Assembly (NCBI RefSeq): GCF_052113225.1
Contig: NZ_JBFRCT010000003.1
Coordinates: forward strand, 496,001-560,000
Source: Pristimantibacillus sp052113225
GTDB lineage: Bacteria; Bacillota; Bacilli; Paenibacillales; Paenibacillaceae
Direction of reading: 5' to 3'
DNA length: 64,000 bases
Within the stretch, counting starts at the first letter, position 1. Each line of letters opens with the position of its first letter. This document shows positions 59,636 through 64,000 of this stretch, piece after piece. Position numbers and translations under genes: made by a program. A model generated the notes under the pieces. That model worked only from the letters and a program-made list of their open reading frames with translations. It was not told where the DNA came from and did not search any database.

Positions 59636-59665
59636 CGAAATTTTAGGAAAGGCAGGTGATCGCGC

Positions 59666-61036
59666 ATGCACATTATCGTAGTCGGTTTGAACTATCGGAC
59701 AGCCCCTGTAGAAGTAAGAGAACGGTTTGCTATAGCGGAGAAAGAATTGTCAGAAGCGCTCAAACAACTAATGAACACAAGCAGTATTATGGAATGTGTC
59801 ATTGTTGCGACCTGCAATCGTACTGAGCTGTATGCGGTAGTGGATAGACACCATTTGTGCGGACATTATATTCGCAGTTTTATGGAACAATGGTTCAAGC
59901 TGCCTAGGCAGCAGTTCACGAGTCATTTATATATGCATGAAGATGACAAGGCCATTGAGCACCTATTCCGGGTGACAAGTGGTCTTGATTCTATGGTGAT
60001 TGGCGAGACGCAAATACTTGGACAAGTGAAGGACGCATTTGCGCTGGCGCAGCAGCAGAAGACGACAGGGACATTATTTAACATGCTGTTCAAGCAAGCT
60101 GTTACGATGGCTAAGCGTGCCCATTCGGAAACAACGATTGGAGAATCGGCGGTTTCGGTCAGCTATGCGGCAGTTGAACTAGGTAAACGGATTTTTGGCC
60201 AATTTAGCAAGAAGACGGTAATGGTAATTGGCGCTGGTGAGACCGGCGAATTGACGGCCAAGCATCTGTATGCGAACGGTGCCGATCGAGTTATCGTTGT
60301 CAACCGGACATATGAACGGGCAGCGCAGCTTGCTGAGAAGTTCAATGGTATCGCGAGCTCTATGGAGGATGCGGTTAACAAGCTCCATGAAGCAGATATT
60401 GTGATTAGCTCAACAGGTGCCGATGGGTATGTATTAACACGAGAGGCTGTTGCAGCCGCCATGAAGCGCCGAAAGTCGAAGCCGCTCTTTATGATTGATA
60501 TCGCTGTTCCGCGTGACCTCGATCCCGGTATTGCTGCAGTTGAGAATGTGTTCTTATACGATATCGACGATTTGGAAGGCATTGTAGCGAGCAATCTCGA
60601 ACAACGTCGGAAGGAAGCGGAGAAGATCGAAGCGATGATTGAACAAGAACGCGAACAGTTCGAACTATGGTACAAGACCCTTGGCGTTGTGCCGCTGATC
60701 CGTGCCTTGCAGACCAAGGCTGCTGATATTCATGAAGAGACGCTTAATAGTCTGACGAACAAGCTGCCTGATCTGGATGAGCATGAGTTGAAAGTTATCC
60801 GGAAGCTGACGAAGAGCATTGTGAACCAGATGATTCAAGATCCTATCCTGCGGATTAAAGAGATGGCTGGAGACAAACATTCGGAAGATGCAATGGATAT
60901 GTTCGTGAAGTTGTTTGCGCTTGAAGATGAGCTGGCCCAGTCGAAACAAGAGGAAGCGAACACGGCGGCTGCGGAGAAAAAGAAAAACATGCCTGCACGT
61001 TCTGCTGCTTCGGCACTGGCGTCCATCCTTCGATAA
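59666..61036 (+). CDS. hemA: Glutamyl-tRNA reductase
   Basis: 456 aa. It reduces Glu-tRNA(Glu) to glutamate-1-semialdehyde, the first committed step of tetrapyrrole synthesis. The catalytic Cys50 is in VATCNRTEL; the NADPH Rossmann loop VIGAGETGELTAKHL begins near residue 190, and the C-terminal dimerisation helix follows. An Ala/Ser/Lys-rich tail (~430-456) is extra. AAGGCAGGTG precedes ATG. It is the first gene of hemA-hemX-sirC-hemC-cobA; a PerR-like box covers its -10. Confidence 0.95.
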   Translation: MHIIVVGLNYRTAPVEVRERFAIAEKELSEALKQLMNTSSIMECVIVATCNRTELYAVVDRHHLCGHYIRSFMEQWFKLPRQQFTSHLYMHEDDKAIEHLFRVTSGLDSMVIGETQILGQVKDAFALAQQQKTTGTLFNMLFKQAVTMAKRAHSETTIGESAVSVSYAAVELGKRIFGQFSKKTVMVIGAGETGELTAKHLYANGADRVIVVNRTYERAAQLAEKFNGIASSMEDAVNKLHEADIVISSTGADGYVLTREAVAAAMKRRKSKPLFMIDIAVPRDLDPGIAAVENVFLYDIDDLEGIVASNLEQRRKEAEKIEAMIEQEREQFELWYKTLGVVPLIRALQTKAADIHEETLNSLTNKLPDLDEHELKVIRKLTKSIVNQMIQDPILRIKEMAGDKHSEDAMDMFVKLFALEDELAQSKQEEANTAAAEKKKNMPARSAASALASILR

Positions 61037-61081
61037 TAGCGCGCTACCCGAATAATCGCGAAGGGCGGCAAGGTGGAAGCT

Positions 61082-61897
61082 ATGTTCTTAACGCAAAAAT
61101 GGATATACGACGCGATACTTTATATATACGCCCTGAGCCTTCTGTTTTACTTCTCCGATTTCATGGATGCGAACCGGAGAGCTAAGCGGATTGGAACAGG
61201 GCTCCTTATTTTTGTGTGGATTTTACAAACGATCATACTTGTAAGCCGGCTTGTGACTCATTTTGAGATCACAGCGATCTCATCTTTTGAATATTGGCTC
61301 GGCTTCTCGTGGCTTCTCGTTACGATCTCACTTGTGATCAGTCAATTTTTCAAAATCGAGTTTCTGGTCTTCCTTGTAAATATCGTAAGCTTCTCCGTAC
61401 TGGCCCTTAATCTTTACAGCCGGCCCGGAATGGATGAACAGTTTGGCGTATCCCAAGCGATGCGCGATTTGCTTCTTGTACATATTAGTCTGGTATTATG
61501 CGCTTATGCATCACTTACTATTGGATCTATATTCGCAGGGATGTACTTGTTCCTGCATCGTCAGCTCAAAGGGAAGAGATGGACTCCCTTTACTCGAAGG
61601 CTGCCAAGCCTTGATAGGATCGAGCGGTTCTCGGACCGTGCCATTATTATTGGCGTACCGCTGCTGGCACTGTCGTTATCCGTTGCGGTTACCGTGCTTT
61701 TGGCAGAAGGCAGGCCGCAGCTGCTGTTCGACTGGAAGGTCCTTACTTCGTTTGCGACTTTGATCTTTTATGTAAATTATATTATTCAAAGGGCGATGCT
61801 AAGACGTCCGGGCACTCAGCTCGCAAGACTTCATCTCATTGCGTTTGTTATGTTGATTATTAATCTTTTATCCAGTTACTTATCGACCTTTCATTGA
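61082..61897 (+). CDS. hemX: HemX-like membrane protein (CcsA-type cytochrome c assembly family)
   Basis: 271 aa with about eight transmembrane helices (IYDAILYIYALSLLFYF, IGTGLLIFVWILQTIILV, WLLVTISLVISQFF, LVFLVNIVSFSVLAL, and later pairs). It fits HemX of the hem operon, which in B. subtilis lowers HemA levels; it also resembles CcsA/ResC-type haem handling proteins. ATG 61082 has AAGGTGG 5 nt upstream; GTG 61073 lies on that site. It is followed by sirC with a 14-bp gap. Confidence 0.9.
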   Translation: MFLTQKWIYDAILYIYALSLLFYFSDFMDANRRAKRIGTGLLIFVWILQTIILVSRLVTHFEITAISSFEYWLGFSWLLVTISLVISQFFKIEFLVFLVNIVSFSVLALNLYSRPGMDEQFGVSQAMRDLLLVHISLVLCAYASLTIGSIFAGMYLFLHRQLKGKRWTPFTRRLPSLDRIERFSDRAIIIGVPLLALSLSVAVTVLLAEGRPQLLFDWKVLTSFATLIFYVNYIIQRAMLRRPGTQLARLHLIAFVMLIINLLSSYLSTFH

Positions 61898-61911
61898 AAA
61901 AGGGGATGCAC

Positions 61912-62577
61912 ATGTATCCGATAATGCTTCAGCTTCGAGGCGAACGCGTCGTTATAATCGGCGGCGGCCGGATCGCAGAACGAAAGGTAAAAGGCCTGCT
62001 AGAGGCGGGGGCAGATGAAGTGGTTCTCATTAGCCCACAGCTTACACCACGCTTGCAGGAACTTGCTGCATGTGGATCCATTGAATGGCAAGGTCGTCCT
62101 TATCAATCTTCTGATGCCGAATGTGCAAAGCTGCTATTTGCTGCGACAGATGATTCAGAACTTAACCGTCGTATCGCGAAAGATGGCAGGCGGGCCGGGG
62201 TACTAGTGAATAACGTTAATGAGGCGGAAGGCAGAGGCTTTGTTAATCCAGCGGTTGTACGGCGCGGAGATTTGCTTATCGCCGTCTCGGCTTCAGGAGC
62301 AAGCCCATCTTTATCTGTCCGATTGAAGCGGGAGCTGGAGCAGCAATACGGCAGTGAGTACGCGGATAGTCTGGTGCAGCTTAGAAAGCTGCGTGACTAT
62401 GTGAAAACTTCAGTCTCGGATGTATTGGAACGCGAAATTTTGCTGCGGCAAGCTGCTGAAGAGGTGCCGTTCGGGAGTGGAACCGGGATAGATATGAAAG
62501 CTTGGATAGACAGACTTCGAACGAAGCGGCTTGAAGATGGACAACGGGAGGATAATCATAATGGAAAAAGCGAATAA
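61912..62577 (+). CDS. Precorrin-2 dehydrogenase / sirohydrochlorin ferrochelatase-type protein
   Basis: 221 aa. The N-terminal NAD-binding fold has VVIIGGGRIAERKVKGLLEAG, then ATDDSELNRRIAKDGR and VNNVNEAEGRGFVNPAVV, typical of the CysG N-terminal/SirC/YlnF family that oxidises precorrin-2 to sirohydrochlorin. ATG 61912 (MYPIMLQLRG) has AAAGGGG 6 nt upstream; TTG 61894 overlaps the hemX stop. It partners the cobA methyltransferase at the window end, giving a sirohaem branch inside the haem operon. The C-terminal ~20 residues overlap hemC by 17 bp. Confidence 0.88.
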   Translation: MYPIMLQLRGERVVIIGGGRIAERKVKGLLEAGADEVVLISPQLTPRLQELAACGSIEWQGRPYQSSDAECAKLLFAATDDSELNRRIAKDGRRAGVLVNNVNEAEGRGFVNPAVVRRGDLLIAVSASGASPSLSVRLKRELEQQYGSEYADSLVQLRKLRDYVKTSVSDVLEREILLRQAAEEVPFGSGTGIDMKAWIDRLRTKRLEDGQREDNHNGKSE

Positions 62578-63538
62578 CGAACCGCGTACAATCGTGGTTG
62601 GGACACGCCAAAGCGCATTAGCTTTGACACAAACCGGGCAAGTTATTGATGAACTGAAGCGAATCAGCGAAAAGCATGGGTTCGATTATAAATTTGAAAT
62701 TCGGAAAATTGTGACGAAAGGTGACCGCATTCTTGACGTTACTCTATCCAAGGTTGGCGGTAAAGGCTTGTTCGTTAAAGAGATTGAACAAGCCTTGCTT
62801 GATGGCGAGATTGATATGGCTGTGCACAGTATGAAGGATATGCCATACGAGCTGCCGGAAGGGCTAACAAACGGCGCAATACCGAAGCGTGTTGACCCAC
62901 GCGATTGTCTCATTATGAAGCAGGGTGCCTCGCTTGATGATTTGCCGGAGGGAGCTCGAGTAGGAACGAGCAGCCTGCGCCGCTCCAGCCAGCTTAAAAA
63001 TATGCGTCCGGATCTTCAGCTTGATTCGATACGCGGCAATATTGATTCCCGGATCCGTAAGCTGGAAACCGATGGCTTTGACGCCGTTGTGCTTGCTGCT
63101 GCGGGTCTTACACGTATGGGATGGCAGGACCGGATCTCCGCTTATATTCCGGTAGATCTTTCTATACCGGCTGTTGGACAAGGCGCACTTGGCATCGAGT
63201 GCCGCGTTCAAGATAAGGCCGTTCGGGAATTACTTGATTTATTCAACGATACAGAAACATCGCTTGCCGTCAGGGCCGAGAGAAGCTTCCTTGGTGCACT
63301 GAACGGCGGCTGTCAAATTCCAATTGGTGCTTTTGCAGTGGTTCAGAAGATGGTGGAGGACAGCTTCGAGAATGCAGAGCTGGAGCTGACGGGTATGGTA
63401 GGGTCCCCGGATGGAGAGGTTATGCTGAAGGAAATCCGGAAAGGGACGGATCCTGAGCAGCTTGGCCGCGATGTAGCAGATGCACTGGTTGCCAGAGGTG
63501 CAGATCGCATTTTGGCAGAAGTCGGGGAAAACATATGA
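62561..63538 (+). CDS. hemC: Hydroxymethylbilane synthase (porphobilinogen deaminase)
   Basis: 325 aa. It polymerises four porphobilinogens to hydroxymethylbilane. Motifs: TIVVGTRQSALALTQT, GDRILDVTLSKVGGKGLFVKEIE, DMAVHSMKDMP, GTSSLRRSSQL and RGNIDSRIRKL; the dipyrromethane cofactor Cys251 is in GGCQIPIGAF. ATG 62561 follows GGGAGGA and lies within the 3' end of the previous gene. It ends by ATGA overlap with cobA, so translation is coupled. Confidence 0.95.
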   Translation: MEKANNEPRTIVVGTRQSALALTQTGQVIDELKRISEKHGFDYKFEIRKIVTKGDRILDVTLSKVGGKGLFVKEIEQALLDGEIDMAVHSMKDMPYELPEGLTNGAIPKRVDPRDCLIMKQGASLDDLPEGARVGTSSLRRSSQLKNMRPDLQLDSIRGNIDSRIRKLETDGFDAVVLAAAGLTRMGWQDRISAYIPVDLSIPAVGQGALGIECRVQDKAVRELLDLFNDTETSLAVRAERSFLGALNGGCQIPIGAFAVVQKMVEDSFENAELELTGMVGSPDGEVMLKEIRKGTDPEQLGRDVADALVARGADRILAEVGENI

Positions 63539-64000
63539 ATAAAGGGATCGTCTATTTAGTTGGCGCAGGACCGGGTGATCCGAAGCTGATTACAGTTCGT
63601 GGACTGGAGTGTTTGAAAAGAAGTGATGTTGTTGTCTACGATCGTCTGGCTAGTCCTAGGCTTCTCCGTCATGTGAAGGAAGGCGCCCGCAAAATCTATG
63701 TGGGCAAGCTGCCAGACCGTCATACGATGAAGCAGGAAGAAATCAACCAGCTGCTTGTTGATTTGGCGCTTGAGGGTCATACGGTTACAAGGTTGAAGGG
63801 CGGCGATCCGACGATATTCGGGCGTGTTGGCGAGGAAGCGGAATTGCTGCAGGACAATGGCATATCTTTTGAGATTGTTCCAGGCATTACATCAGCTATT
63901 GCGGTGCCTGCTTATGCGGGCATACCGGTTACCCATCGGGACCTTGCTTCTTCCTTATCGATTATAACGGGCCACGAAAGCCCGGATAAGCTTGACCGCT
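63535..64000 (+). CDS. cobA: Uroporphyrinogen-III C-methyltransferase (5' part; continues past window)
   Basis: 155 codons are visible and the frame is open at the right edge. MNKGIVYLVGAGPGDPKLIT and LKGGDPTIFGRVGEEAELL are the SUMT signatures; it methylates uroporphyrinogen III to precorrin-2 with SAM. Later PGITSAIAVPAYAGIPVTHRD also fits. Its ATG overlaps the hemC stop (ATGA). In Paenibacillus-type genomes this gene may be fused to uroporphyrinogen-III synthase (HemD); the end lies outside the window so this cannot be judged. Confidence 0.92.
   Translation, partial: MNKGIVYLVGAGPGDPKLITVRGLECLKRSDVVVYDRLASPRLLRHVKEGARKIYVGKLPDRHTMKQEEINQLLVDLALEGHTVTRLKGGDPTIFGRVGEEAELLQDNGISFEIVPGITSAIAVPAYAGIPVTHRDLASSLSIITGHESPDKLDR

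Overview
The window looks like chromosomal DNA from a spore-forming Bacillota of the Paenibacillus type. The evidence is four tandem YheC/YheD ATP-grasp spore-coat genes, the sporulation pair ytrH-ytrI, gerM, the lonB-lon-engB-hemA-hemX block, strong AGGAGG-type ribosome binding sites, many GTG/TTG starts and Rho-independent terminators throughout. Nearly everything is core housekeeping DNA. I see no prophage, insertion sequence, CRISPR array or rRNA. There is one tRNA (Arg, TCT) and one ambiguous base (N at 52523).

Layout. 1-5.5 kb: a partial GNAT acetyltransferase and four overlapping YheC/YheD genes, all on the minus strand. 5.7-9.1 kb: a small membrane protein, an XRE regulator with a palindromic operator/promoter, an unknown gene, ytoI, another small membrane protein and a decayed gene. 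9.1-12.1 kb (minus): rsgA behind an apparent peptide leader with two terminators, then ytpI, ytrI, ytrH. 12.2-20.5 kb (plus): dnaE, a YutG-like gene, a small protein, accD-accA and pyk (DNA replication, malonyl-CoA supply, glycolysis). 20.6-25 kb: an acyl-CoA thioesterase, ppk with a PhoP-like box, and convergent overlapping ppx (polyphosphate metabolism). 25.2-28.8 kb: citZ-icd-mdh (TCA cycle). 28.9-38 kb: recQ, a membrane protein, a KdgK-type sugar kinase with its DeoR regulator, the divergent nagBA operon, fni (IPP isomerase) and an MBL hydrolase. 38-40 kb (minus): cysC with a sulfotransferase, and a second YutG paralogue. 40.2-42.8 kb: gerM-rph-rdgB. 43-47 kb: asnB, two poorly known genes, a truncated GH43 remnant and tRNA-Arg. 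47.3-58.7 kb: an unknown gene, tig, clpP, clpX, ispG, lonB, lon, engB and an unknown gene (protein quality control). 59-64 kb: speD behind a potentially structured leader, then the haem/sirohaem operon hemA-hemX-sirC-hemC-cobA, with a PerR-like box over the hemA -10 and the last gene running off the window.

The least explained signals are non-coding. (1) A 23-codon leader ORF and two tandem terminators precede rsgA, a ribosome-assembly GTPase. (2) A family of ~110-bp palindromic elements occurs in three copies, one inverted. (3) Hairpin-forming tandem repeats (59- and 68-bp units sharing a core) end immediately before the ribosome binding sites of mdh and the sugar kinase gene. (4) Upstream of speD and ppk there are long inverted-repeat leaders. 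These are the best candidates for undescribed biology. The protein-coding content is mostly well-known families.
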